Position numbers and translations under genes: made by a program. The notes under the pieces are model-generated. The model did no database searches. It saw nothing but the letters and a program-made list of their open reading frames with translations, and was not told the DNA's origin. Positions 1 to 10,637 of a DNA stretch of 64,000 nucleotides are shown here, piece by piece (the first letter of the stretch is position 1; every line of letters begins with the position of its first letter). This DNA comes from Campylorhamphus procurvoides (lineage: Eukaryota > Chordata > Aves > Passeriformes > Dendrocolaptidae): assembly GCA_013396655.1 (NCBI GenBank), contig WBMV01000852.1, positions 2,104,189 through 2,168,188 on the forward strand, given 5' to 3'.

Positions 1-2219
1 CACGTACTAAAAATAAATGACCTTCATGTCATATTCAAGTAGAAAAGAAACAAAAATTGCCTTCACAGAAGTGGCTTAGAACATGACTGTACTGAAATAT
101 TTTTTAAAAATATACATCAGTGGGACAAGGACAGGGCTGACTTAAGGACTGTAGTGATGCTATAAAAACCTGGAATCCCAAAGTATTTTTTTTAATAACT
201 GCTAAATCACCTGTACTTGTTTTGCTCAGTTTGACTGTGAACCACATGATGTGTTTGAACTTGGAAGCTTTTAGTTGTTTGGATATTTGTAACAAGTCTG
301 TGGCTACCTGTCCCTATGTGTGCCCCTCCATACCCCAAAGGTTGCTGAGGACAGGTCTCCTGCTTGGAAACCACCTCTACATTTCTGTTTCAAATCAATC
401 AGCCACATCCCAGTCCCACATCCCCCCATGGAGCAGAGTGTGCAGTTGTGCTTGTTTGCTGCAGTGTGAAATTGAGAACATTTTACATTTCTTAACCAAC
501 ATGACCTGAGAAAGTAATAGAAAATTCTGCATTAAAAGACACAGGCAGACGCATTCTCATACTTGATTCATAAAAATCTTAAATTAGGTTTTTATAACTC
601 AAGTATTTATTTCAAGGCAAGCCAGATGATGTTCCATCCTCTGTGCTAATAAATATGTCTTATATTGTCTCACCTGCACGTGGATTTTGTGGTCCAGCTC
701 ATAGAGATTCAAAGCACACATGTGTGATAGCAGCCTTCTGTTCACTTGGTTCTAGTATTCATCACCAGCTGGTCACAACTGATTGTCCATGATGAATTTT
801 AATTCCCCGTAATGAATTGTCTGTTAACACAAGCCTTCCTGCCTTCAAAGCCTCGCTCATGCTGATGGGCCACTTTCCACCTCTTACACCTTTGTCTGTT
901 GGTGCTGCTCAGGTACAAGTCACAAGGGAGTTTGGCCTCTTCTGTATATCCCATGTCTTTTCAATCACCTGGCGCTTTGCTGGGGCCAGGGGCTGGTTGC
1001 TGCTCCTCGATGGCACCTGAGCCTGTCCCCTCCCCACTCCTGGACCTGAAGGAGCACAGGTTTGGTGTACACACACCTCTACATTAAGGTACTGCAGAGC
1101 TGTAGGATCATCTCCCACTTCACCTCTAACCACATCCACCCCACTGTCCATTTTGTTCTCTCACTCGACTGACAAGCAGATCTGATGGCAGATGTCATGC
1201 AACTCAGGGAAACAAGACATTTGGGAATCTCAAAAAGACTGTGAAATGTGAGCTCACTGATAACCCATCTGTGTAAATGAACCCATCACACACACCCAGT
1301 GTCACATTAGTGTTTCGAATCTCAGCTGTGTCTGTGGTATTAAATGTGAACAGAAAAAGAAATAAAGTGATGAGACCCTTTATAACCCTGCTGGCTTGGT
1401 GGTGGTGGAGGATCTGGTGTGATTCACATGGGCTGGAGGAGCTGGTCTCTGTTGGTTTGGCTCAGCACTATCATGGACCCTCCTCACCACGGGGGAGCCT
1501 CGTGGAGACATTTAATTCCTGCATATAAACTACAAACATACAAATAACTTCATTTAGCCTACACACTTCAACAGGAAAGACTGTAAAATTTTAGCTATAT
1601 GCTAAAATACTGTGAAATTGCCACAACTTTGTGTATAGAATGAAATTTAAACATTTAACCTGTGGTCACAAAAGTCAGAAAGAAAGGGAGTGGCTGCTCC
1701 TTGGGAGGGAGGACGGGACTTCTTCCTTCCTTCTCATGGAGGACATGGACTTGTTTCTGCAAGCCATTGGACATTTGTCCAAATCTAGCAAAACACATGC
1801 ATTTTTGTTAAAGAAGAGTAGCCACTTTCATATGACTGATGCACAAGGAGGAGAATATTTCACATTCAGCAGGGAACACTCAGATATTTAACACGCCCTG
1901 TAGCTGTCATTGCAAGACACCAGTCATTAGTTTTGCTTCCCTCAGTACTAAAACTTCTCTATCTGGTCATGCTAAAGCCAGTGGAGTCACACCAGCACAT
2001 GCTGACTGCAGGTGGTGAACAGGGACCACTGCTTCAAACTGGTACCAGTGCATAATGAACTGCTTTTATATGGAAAGCAAGGAATAAAAACCCAAAACCT
2101 GGATAACGTTCACTTTTGCACCATATAATCAACTCTTGTCAGATGCCTCTAGAAAGATACACACCTCTGCACCAGTGCTGATGGATGAGTCCAGCATTGC
2201 TTGTCTTGAGGGTTATTCA

Positions 2220-2332
2220 TGGAATCACAGAACAGACTGGGTTAAAAGGGACCTTAAAGACCATTTGGATCCAAACCCCTTGCCATGGGCAGGTTGCCAC
2301 CCACTAGATGAGGTTCATCAGGGCCGCATCTT
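2220..2332 (-). mobile_element. CR1 LINE 3'-end fragment
   Basis: It begins with the antisense CR1 3' signature (GGAATCACAGAA, then GACCTTAAAGACCAT, then TGCCATGGGCAGG) and runs into the AGGTTCATCAGGGCC-like segment. Identity fades after about 2332. It is a 5'-truncated minus-strand insertion, old and diverged. Confidence 0.8.
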
Positions 2333-4699
2333 CTGCATTTCTGCAGCACCTCAGATTCCTGGCATCTTCTCCCTACACAAAGGAGCACAGTTGTGCCCCC
2401 CATCCAGTTTTGGGTTTGGACATGGCTTTTGAGATCCATTTTTCATGCAGGGAAGACAAGAGTCCTTGCAGGCACTGAGCTGCTCATTAATGCGGCAGAC
2501 AAGGTAGTGGAAGAGTTGTTTCAGAGTCTTCAACCTTCCTTTTCTGGAAACTCTTCCTTGTAGGAACAAACTTTGCCAGTCCTTACTGAAAAAAAACTCC
2601 CAAAAACACAAAGAGACTTTAAGAGTCAAAATTTTGGTGTGTTCTGACTGACTTGTGTGTGAGCAGCCCATAGAAGAAATAACTGGAGGTTCATTCATTA
2701 AACAGTTCCAGTTTTAAAAGCTTTTCTACGTCTACATTTTGTATCACAGCTTCATAAAGAGAACAATTTGGCTGCATTTTATTTTTTGGCAGTCTGTTAA
2801 ATTGGTGATGAAATAGGTCAAAAGGACTTTATCAGAAAGCTTCATTCATTTTAGGAAGTACCTTTGATGGAGCCACGCACAGACAGAAAATCATGTCCTA
2901 TTGTATTTCTTGCCAAAAATAAAATACACTGGAAAAATAGCACTTGCATGTCAAAATTTGAGGTGATAGATAATCAGCAGTTATGTAATTTTGTGTCAAA
3001 TGACATTTGCATAAACCCTGTTCAAAGCAGTTGTTGTTACATACCTACATACCTAAATACCCAACACAATCCCCTCTCTGTTATGGATTCTGCTGGGTTT
3101 GGGGTGTTGCTGTTCTGAACCCAGTCAGTGTTTCCAGATGTGCTTCCATACAGTTTGTGTCCTTTGCAAAAACCTTGTGGCCTTGAAGAGGTAAATTACA
3201 TCTTGAGAAGTAAATTCAAATTTGGAACAAAAGAAATCACCTAAGTCACCTCCCAGTGATGTCCATGTTGTTTCTACCCCACCCCCTGAACTGCCCTCCT
3301 CCCACTGCAGCTGAAAGCCCAGGAAGTAGATTTTGTTCCACAGCTAATGAACAATACCAGCCAAATTTTACTAATTTTTAAATATTATTTGGGATATTAG
3401 CAACCTCTGGCTGACACTGCAGCCTGTGGAGAGCTCAGCCAATGCAAGCTGAATGCAGGAAACACTGGCTCTGATTCCAGAGCCCTGATTTGCATCCCTG
3501 CTGTCCCTAACAACTTGAAAACACGTACCAGTGGCTGAAGCAACACCTGCACCTGCAGTGGGATGTGTGAATGAATCCTTACACCAGGCCCTGGGCTTGT
3601 GCAGACATGGGAGCTTCCTCAAAAACCCTCCAGGTGATCCAGAAGGATGTGCATCCATCCAGCAGATGCACTTGCAGGAGTTGGTGTGTCCTGGGACTCC
3701 ACAGACATCAGTGGTGGGACTGCTCCTCAGGTGCTGCCCCGTGGCCAATCTCTGCTCTCGTTCTGTGCACAAATACACCCTTCTGAGAGCTACAGGGTGC
3801 TCCTCTAGTTGTGCTTGGAGATAAACCACTTTGTGCTTTGCCAATTGAAGGCATTTTATGGCTCTCCACACCTGCTTTGATTCTTTCACTGGGAGCAAAA
3901 TGAAGGTTTGGTGATGTGTGCGAGGCCATAAGGCAAAACTGCTCTCAGAAACAAAGGGGCTGCTCTGAGGGCTCAGGAGATGGTCTCCAGCATTTGCCCC
4001 CAGTTTTGAATGCTGCTGGATCAAAAGAGAGGGGCATTACTCCCTTTGCTTTTTTCTCATGTTCTGATTGATTTTCACATGATTGCAGTGCTGTCCATAA
4101 GAGAAAAGGCATGGCTATTTCAAAGCCTTTCTCCACATTGTTCTTCCCTGCACAGCCTCCTTCCACTAATAACGTGGTGCTGCAAATCGTGGCTCATTAG
4201 GGCAGGCAGGCAGGGAATCCAACACGTGAGCCTGCTCTGCCATGAGCCCACAGCACGATGAGCTCTGAGGTGCAGGGATTTCAACAGCTTTAAACACAGC
4301 AGAATGGCAAAAGACAGCAAAAACTCATAGTACCAGTTCTCACCAAAGTTAAGCCAATATTCATGATCACACACAGGCACATCCCCTGCCCAGCCCACAG
4401 CACCTTGGTAATTTTATCAAGTTGGTGACAATGCGATGGATTTTTCTAAAACTCCCCATGGTGTGCTGGGCACACAAGGGCAGGGCCATGAAAGGTGCAA
4501 TGCCTTGAGCCAGTTTTGACTGAATACATAGCTTTGAACCCACTGAACTATTGTTACTTTGTGAAGAGGGAAGTGAGAAGCCAGCCCAGGGTTTCCATAT
4601 GCCCTGACTGGTACCCCAGCTCCAGGAGAGAAGTGCTGGTGTGGGCTCATCCCTGAGATGAGCAGCTGCCTTGGGCTCTGCCTGAGCACCTCTGGTCTA

Positions 4700-4778
4700 A
4701 TGCTGGTTTGGGTTGAAAGGGGCATTAAAGACCATCTAGTCCCAATCTCCCTGCCACAAGAAGGGACACCTTCCCCTC
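4700..4778 (-). mobile_element. CR1 LINE 3'-end scrap
   Basis: GGTTTGGGTTGAAAGGGGC, then TTAAAGACCATCTAGTCCCAA and CTGCCACAAGAAGGGACACCTT, follow the antisense CR1 3' end with scattered substitutions. Only about 80 bases are recognisable. Confidence 0.7.
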
Positions 4779-5554
4779 AACTCTCTTCACAAGGTAACCC
4801 TCACAAGACACCTGCATCCATTCTGTTTGCTCCACTTTATTTGTGGAGAGCAATAGCTTTCATATGACAGAGAGATAGCTAGTAAAATTACCAAGAAATG
4901 ACATCCACTGATCACACTGACCCAAGCAGTTATCAACCATGTCAGGAGACCTAAAAATAGTTTTGATTGCATGCAAGACCATCTATGCCACCAATTAGTA
5001 CAATAAATGTAACTACTCGAACTAGTAACAGCACATTCACTTAAATAACAGCAGATCCCAGGCTAATCCACTGTGTTTGAAATCATCTTGTGAAACCTCT
5101 TTTCATTTCACCCAGCCAAGAATCTGGGCATTGTGAGAGTAATTGCCAGGAGCAGAAACAGATGTAATTGTTCAGAATTTATTCAATGTAATACCAAAGA
5201 AATAGCCCTTTCAGGGGATCTCAGCTACCTTTTCTCCTCAACCCTAAAAATACTGAATGTTCATATCCTCTTTCTCTACTTATTTGTGGTTCTCATTCTT
5301 AAAGTAAGAGATACAACATTTGCATCTTTACTCCAAGACAGGTTAAGGACAGACAATATAATTCTACACCACTTCAATAAATTGAAATATATCATGAATC
5401 CTGCAATAATTCAAGAAAAATTTGTAGAGGAAATGTAATTTATACTTCACATTTCCTGGCAAATTTCTTTATAGCTTGCCTCTAACACCTTTGGGTGCAG
5501 ACAGGTCATTGATACTGGGGGGTGGAAATCACCCCATCTCCTTAAGTCCATAAA

Positions 5555-5636
5555 TTCATAGAATGGAATCACAGAATGGTTTGGGTTGGAAGGGACCTTA
5601 ATGATCATCTAGTTCCCATCCTCCTGCCATGGGCTG
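5555..5636 (-). mobile_element. CR1 LINE 3'-end scrap
   Basis: CATAGAATGGAATCACAGAA, then TGGTTTGGGTTGGAAGGGAC and CATCTAGTTCCCATCCTCCT, are close to the antisense avian CR1 3' terminus including its repeat-like end. The copy stops after GCCATGGGCTG, so it is strongly 5' truncated. Confidence 0.85.
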
Positions 5637-7135
5637 TGATTGCCCAAGTATTGAATTTTCAGAGGTATTTTAAATACCTCAGCTATGCTTCAAGACAGGA
5701 GGGACAGGCAGACAAGCCTGGCACAAAGGCTGGAGTTAAGATCCAACTCCCTTTAGCAAGTGCTGTTTTATGTACAGCAGGCTGGATTCGAGCATCTCCT
5801 AAAATTCAAAGACAGGGGTGAGCCAGGCAGGAAACACTCCACAAGGGAACAGCATGGACTGATGTCACCTCCAGGTCCTGTCTGCTCCCCGACTCGCCCT
5901 GGGGAGCGCGTGGCTCAGCCAGTGCCACACGTGGCTACTCAGAGAGACCCCCCCTTTCAACAGGGCTCAGCTCTCCTCCACCCAACCAAACGTGCTCCCA
6001 GCTGGCAACAGCGACTCAAGCCAAGAGCAAAACAAACTGCACCTGCTTGTTTCTGGCCAGGCTCTGTGATTAGTGTGAGGACAGAATCACTGCTGCTATA
6101 GAAACAGCAGTGCTGCTGCGGGCACACCTGAGACATGTGCCAGGGACAGCATCCCACTGCTCCATCACCCCAAAGGCTGCCAGGAAGGCCACAAAAGTAC
6201 CCAAAAATATGAGCCTCTGCTCTTTCGGAACTTTTCAAAGCTGATACTTCCCTTGCCAGCAGGTAAGCGCTGCTGGTTAATACAGTATCACCCCAGCCTG
6301 GGTACAACTTGGTCTGTACTGCCTTGTAAAACAAGATCCTTTGTAAAATCAGTGCTACTTACCCAGCTCTGCCTAGTCTGGGTGTGGGAAAGGGAGCCAG
6401 TAGCTCTGCACACACCTGTGGGGGATGACATCCATCTGTCTGAATGTTCACCAGAGCCCAAGCAGCAAATGCCTAAATCCTCCTTTGCTCCCAGGGGCTC
6501 TCACTGCCCTCACCACAGACATCCATGGCCACAAACCAGGGACCACTGAAAATAAAAGAGCTCTTCGGATACCAAAAAGCTGATTACAGTTCTACACACA
6601 TATTTAAAGGATTTTGTTCAAGAGATTGTTTTGGCAAGCACTGTTTAAATAAAAAAGCCAAGCAAAGAAGTGACAAAAGTGACTGTATTTCCCTAGGGAA
6701 ATCCCTCTCATTTTGTAAACTGCAGTAATTAAGATAGCAAAGAAATGAAATGCTGTATTTATGCAGATTTGAAAAAGAAAAGCATTAAAAAAGTAAACAT
6801 ACATATTATTATGATGAGGAATTAATTGTATATAATTAATAAATTAAAAGTTCTGATATTTCAAGTGTTTAATTACTGAGATAACAAATCTAGAGATATT
6901 TTTATAAGTATAAATCCTTAATTTTTCATGCAAATTACTTAAAAGAAGTGATTAGAACACCTGGCTTCAAGATTATCCCTATAAACTTTTCACAAATACC
7001 ACAGAATCACTGCAGTTACAAACCAGAAAGATCCCCAGGTAAATCTGGGGCTCCTGCTCCAGGCTGCACAACAGCACTTACCTGCCAGAAGTTCAAATAA
7101 AGTAACTCCTGGTAATATCAGAAAGAATTAAAACA

Positions 7136-7141
7136 TTTATT
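7136..7141 (-). terminator. FNDC3B: Probable terminal poly(A) signal
   Basis: TTTATT on the plus strand reads AATAAA on the minus strand, about 3.2 kb after the stop codon. Cleavage would fall around 7110-7125. A U-rich stretch follows on the transcript strand. Another hexamer about 0.2 kb nearer the stop codon (around 7355) is an alternative. Confidence 0.55.
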
Positions 7142-8492
7142 GGGCATAAATATATTACATATACACTACAGATACAGTTAAGTCTTACATACATAGTGTA
7201 GTATTTGCAAAATCTATACATTAAAATTGATATGGCAGTTTTAATATAATGCATATGAAATAGTCTAAAATTTACAATACAAGAAAACTTATGATTATTT
7301 TTTTTTAAAGTTGAAAAGCTTGGAATGTATGTTCCCATAGTGAGGTAAAAACATTTTATTTTATTTTTTTTTTCAATTTAAAGAACTGTGCAAGGATAAG
7401 GTTCATACACATTCAGTTAGGGCACTTCTCAATCGTGACACTGAATACTGAGCTACTGGAGCCAACAAACAGGATTAGAAAACACTTCAAGTTCATAAAG
7501 AAAAAAGGCAGAACAATATAAAAACATCTCTCTCCTTCCTTAAGGGTTTTAGGTATTTAGTGTTCCATTCTACCTTTGTTGGTGGTGATTGATTTGTGTG
7601 AGAGCAGAGAGCCCTGGGGTCGGGTCCAGCTCCTGCTATGGCTGGGTGGAGGGTGAGGATGTTTGGGAAGGGACGAGGCACCAGCAGTGGGAGGGTCTGA
7701 CATCTGTCACCCTTTGCGTTGTCACCAACGTGTGCATGGCAATCACATGGCAATCACTGTGGCAGAATATACAGACTAAAACAACACCAAATTAACTTTG
7801 CCAGGGCCTGTCCCAGCTCCTCCAGCACGGCCCCCCATAACCTCAGGCTTGGACTGGGTGTTCTGGTCCCTGTGGTTACAAAGGACCAAACAAACCCACG
7901 ATGACAGAAATGCTGTGAGTGTCACTGACTGCTCTTCCCTGCACTTCTGCTCACTGCTTTGCTATCATCTGTATTTCAACCTTTCAAAATTGCTCATCTA
8001 AAACAAAGCGGGTTTTTTCCTTTCTTTATTAAAGCGGACTTTTTATTTATTTATTTTTTAAATTATTTTTAAAAAGGTGTCCAGCTTGGATTTTATAGCA
8101 GCACTGCTCAAACAATATTCCAAAAAAATAAAGAAAAAAAAGGGAATCTATTCAAATTTCTGGGTTTCCAAACTAGCGGTCTTTTCATTGCTTTAAAAAA
8201 TACACTCTTCTCCCCTCCACTGAAAACAGCTGTATATGCTTTGCTCACAAAATACAGAGGCAAGGTCACAAAGTTTCATATCACAAATAAATTTAAATAA
8301 GATGTAAATAAATTTGACAAGCCATGACTTTGGCAAGAAACAAAAAAATATATATATTTACCTCAATGCCATTAGTTTGCAAGGCTAAATTAAACTAATT
8401 ATAGTCAATAACAAAATACAGAACATTTCTAATATTTGCTACATCTAGAGAGGCACACAGAATAATTCATTGATCTTAGCACTTTCTTTCCA

Positions 8493-8499
8493 GAGATGA
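8493..8499 (-). promoter_or_regulatory. FNDC3B: Candidate miR-143-3p seed site in the 3'UTR
   Basis: GAGATGA on the plus strand reads TCATCTC in the mRNA, a perfect complement to miR-143-3p positions 2-8. The base opposite position 1 is not A, so this is a 7mer-m8 site. FNDC3B is a reported miR-143 target in mammals; whether this site is the orthologous one is not shown here. Confidence 0.4.
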
Positions 8500-8687
8500 T
8501 TATGTTTTTGGATACATGTAAACGTCTGAATCACTGATAATGGGTTTTTTTGGCATTTAATGTACTAGATGCTCCCATCTTCAAAAACACAAAAAATGTA
8601 AGAAGATTAATAATACTAGGAATGCTGCCAGGTAAAAAGTCGACCTAAAGTACAACATTATAAAACAGACAAAATGTAACATGCTAT

Positions 8688-8706
8688 GGGGTGGGTGGGG
8701 AGGGGG
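8688..8706 (-). promoter_or_regulatory. C-rich patch in the mRNA / G-quadruplex motif on the opposite strand
   Basis: The plus strand reads GGGGTGGGTGGGGAGGGGG, four G-runs with one-base loops, a textbook G-quadruplex pattern. The transcript strand therefore carries four C-runs, the type of element bound by poly(C)-binding proteins and hnRNP K. It stands out sharply from its AT-rich surroundings. Confidence 0.5.
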
Positions 8707-8726
8707 ATTAGTACATAAGTACACTT

Positions 8727-8739
8727 TTTATTTTTTATT
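8727..8739 (-). terminator. FNDC3B: Possible internal poly(A) signals
   Basis: Two overlapping-region AATAAA hexamers read on the minus strand (8734-8739 and 8727-8732), about 1.6 kb after the stop codon. Use of either would give a short 3'UTR isoform. The C-rich patch lies immediately downstream in transcript sense. Confidence 0.35.
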
Positions 8740-8746
8740 TTTTTAC

Positions 8747-8755
8747 AATAAATAA
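8747..8755 (-). promoter_or_regulatory. FNDC3B: AU-rich element nonamer
   Basis: AATAAATAA on the plus strand reads UUAUUUAUU in the mRNA, the full AU-rich-element nonamer recognised by TTP/ZFP36-family and ELAVL proteins. It lies just upstream of the internal poly(A) hexamers in transcript sense. Confidence 0.5.
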
Positions 8756-8803
8756 AAAGATTGCACTGTAATTGGTATTTAAAGTACTGTATGCAGTATA
8801 TAG

Positions 8804-8812
8804 TATAAATAA
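8804..8812 (-). promoter_or_regulatory. FNDC3B: AU-rich element nonamer
   Basis: TATAAATAA on the plus strand reads UUAUUUAUA in the mRNA, which fits UUAUUUA(U/A)(U/A). It is the second such nonamer within 66 bases. Confidence 0.45.
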
Positions 8813-9502
8813 ACCTAAAAACAAAAATAATGTTGTTTTTTCCCCATTACTTTGGTTAAGGGAATATAATGCTAGTACAGGACACTGAATCTTAGACAAG
8901 GGAGACAGAGGACAAAAAAGCTAGGACAAAAGCAAAACCAAGTAGCAAAAATATACAAAAACAAAAGGCAGGGAAATACACTGTGTCTGTTGCACCCTTT
9001 TGGAATCTATTTGCACCTCCAGCTCATTTAAGTCCCTGAGGTACTCGCACAATGTTGACTTAATATAAATAACCCAATGACTCAAGAGTTAAAAATCTAG
9101 TGTCTCGATGGATTAAAACGTGTCTGGGAAGGGGCAGGCAGGAGGGGGACACTGCCATCAGAGCAGGGACCACTCCCCTGCAGGACTCTCATCTCAGTTT
9201 TGCCAGGTACCAAGTTATTTCAGTTAGCCCCGTGGTAAGAACAGCATAGACACCCATTTAAGGTATTTAAAACAAATAGATGTGATTTCTGATACCTCCA
9301 AAGAGTTCCATAAAATGGATACGCCTCCAAAAACTAATAATAACAATAATAATAAAAAAAAGATCAACTGACAGTAAAGTTTGCTTTCATTGAGTGTAAA
9401 TCTCACCTAATTCAGTAGAGGCAGTAAGCTGTCACCAGCTCAAATCTTATAAATCAGGCTGAACATAATAGAATAATATCTAGTATTAAGATTAAGAATA
9501 GT

Positions 9503-9510
9503 TATATACA
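9503..9510 (-). promoter_or_regulatory. FNDC3B: Pumilio response element motif
   Basis: TATATACA on the plus strand reads UGUAUAUA in the mRNA, an exact match to the UGUANAUA Pumilio motif, about 0.8 kb after the stop codon. An eight-base match in AT-rich sequence can arise by chance. Confidence 0.35.
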
Positions 9511-10325
9511 GTGACAAACAGACAAGTTAAAGCAGCTTTTAAATAGCTGAACATGGGAATAACTAACTATTGCACAATGCCCTCTTACTTAAAATTACTG
9601 CTAGGAATCAAAATGGTAAAAAAATCTATAATGCTTCATAATTCATATGCAGTTTGGTTATTTGATTTCTTATACAGGCAGTTTATAGTGTTGTGACTGT
9701 AAAAATAACAGGAAAAAGAAAAATTTTTTTGACTGCAGGATACCATTCCAATTTAAATGCACTAAACAGTTAAAATAACAACTTAGGTTTTATCTTGAAA
9801 AAACTGGGGCAAATGTAGTGAATAATTCATAGGCAACATTGCTAATACTGTTCAAGGAAAAACTGGTACTTGACTAACACTGTATTCTAGTCTTACCACT
9901 CTACACGCTTGTGACAAATGTTTAGAAGGAAAAAAGAGACAAAAAAAGTGACTCATGATTACAATTCCCTAAATAGTAAGATAAGAGACTGTATGAACTT
10001 CAGTGAAAAAAACCCCAAAACAATGTTGAAAAGGCAAATTGGTGACAATTTTGAAATTGTGAAGTTAAAAAGAACTGATCTTGCTTTTGGTATCTGGTTT
10101 GCTTGTTTCTCCAGTTTGACCACTTCCTAGGTTTGAATTTCAAAAAGGTGCATCAAAACACTGATTTATCTTTCTTCAAGCTAGAACTGTAAAAACAAGA
10201 GAAGTATATAAAATGCATGGTAGAACAAAAGGATCTCAAAAAAAAAAAGGAATATCTGAATAAATGTGTGGATTATAATGCGTAGCATTAGTTAAATTCG
10301 TATCTCAAAACTTCCATTGGATTCT

Positions 10326-10637
10326 CTACTTCATAAAGAAGTATTGTAATATACAGGCGAATATAATCGACAAACTTGCAAAGCCGAGCACAATGAGGGC
10401 TGCAAACTGTTCATCAGTAGGAATCATGCTCTTCATCTTGGGGTCATCCACGCTCCCCACCTCTCCCGCGAGCATGAGGTCGTTCCGCTGGAGCGCGAAG
10501 GCAACGGAGGGGCTGAAAGGGCCACTGAGCTCCTGTGAGGTATCCAAGCACCGGCGGCACACGCAGACGCGAAACCGATAGTCTGTGTTGACTTGAAGGC
10601 CTGAGATGTGGAATGTGGTCTCTTCTCCCTTGTACAC
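10326..10637 (-). CDS. FNDC3B: FNDC3B last coding exon: end of FN3-9, linker and C-terminal membrane anchor
   Basis: The acceptor reads TTGTTTTTTGAAG before GTGTACAAGG, and the exon opens in phase 0 with VYKGEETTF. It encodes 103 residues and the stop codon at 10326-10328. The YRFRV motif and the [18 protein letters not shown] loop finish FN3-9. An acidic/polar linker ([13 protein letters not shown]) follows, then a hydrophobic helix at about 10338-10406 running from AALIVLGF to ILQYFF, with only MK after it. That is the topology of a tail-anchored protein: the FN3 array faces the cytosol and almost nothing lies beyond the membrane. An internal ATG at 10641-10643 lies in the intron and is not a start. 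Confidence 0.97.
   Translation of the reverse strand: MYKGEETTFHISGLQVNTDYRFRVCVCRRCLDTSQELSGPFSPSVAFALQRNDLMLAGEVGSVDDPKMKSMIPTDEQFAALIVLGFASLSIIFACILQYFFMK

Larger units (their letters stand above)
1..7119. other. Non-coding DNA downstream of FNDC3B
   Basis: I see no supported gene here. Open frames occur on both strands, the longest being 217 codons on the minus strand (3371-4024), but none shows a recognisable domain, a splice structure or a homologue I know. Three CR1 3'-end fragments are listed separately. In mammals the gene after FNDC3B is GHSR, read convergently. I looked for its last exon (TM6-TM7 of a class A GPCR, with the CWxP and NPxxY motifs) on the plus strand and did not find it, so it would lie beyond the left edge if synteny holds. 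Confidence 0.6.
7120..10325 (-). other. FNDC3B: FNDC3B 3' untranslated region (inferred extent)
   Basis: This AT-rich stretch follows the stop codon at 10326-10328. No open frame continues the protein. The lower limit is inferred from the last good AATAAA on the minus strand (7136-7141), which gives a UTR of about 3.2 kb, similar in scale to the multi-kilobase 3'UTR known for mammalian FNDC3B. Visible cis-elements include two AU-rich nonamers, a C-rich patch, a miR-143 seed match and one Pumilio motif, listed separately. Several internal AATAAA matches mean that shorter isoforms are possible. The exact cleavage site cannot be fixed from sequence alone. Confidence 0.7.

Noticed and set aside
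5133..5438. 101-codon plus-strand open frame with a hydrophobic stretch
   Set aside because: The hydrophobic run comes from AT-rich codons. There is no family resemblance, no splice context and no neighbouring exon.
1..7100. Search for the GHSR terminal exon, the expected syntenic neighbour
   Set aside because: No plus-strand frame carries the TM6 CWxP and TM7 NPxxY motifs. The gene, if syntenic, is outside the window.
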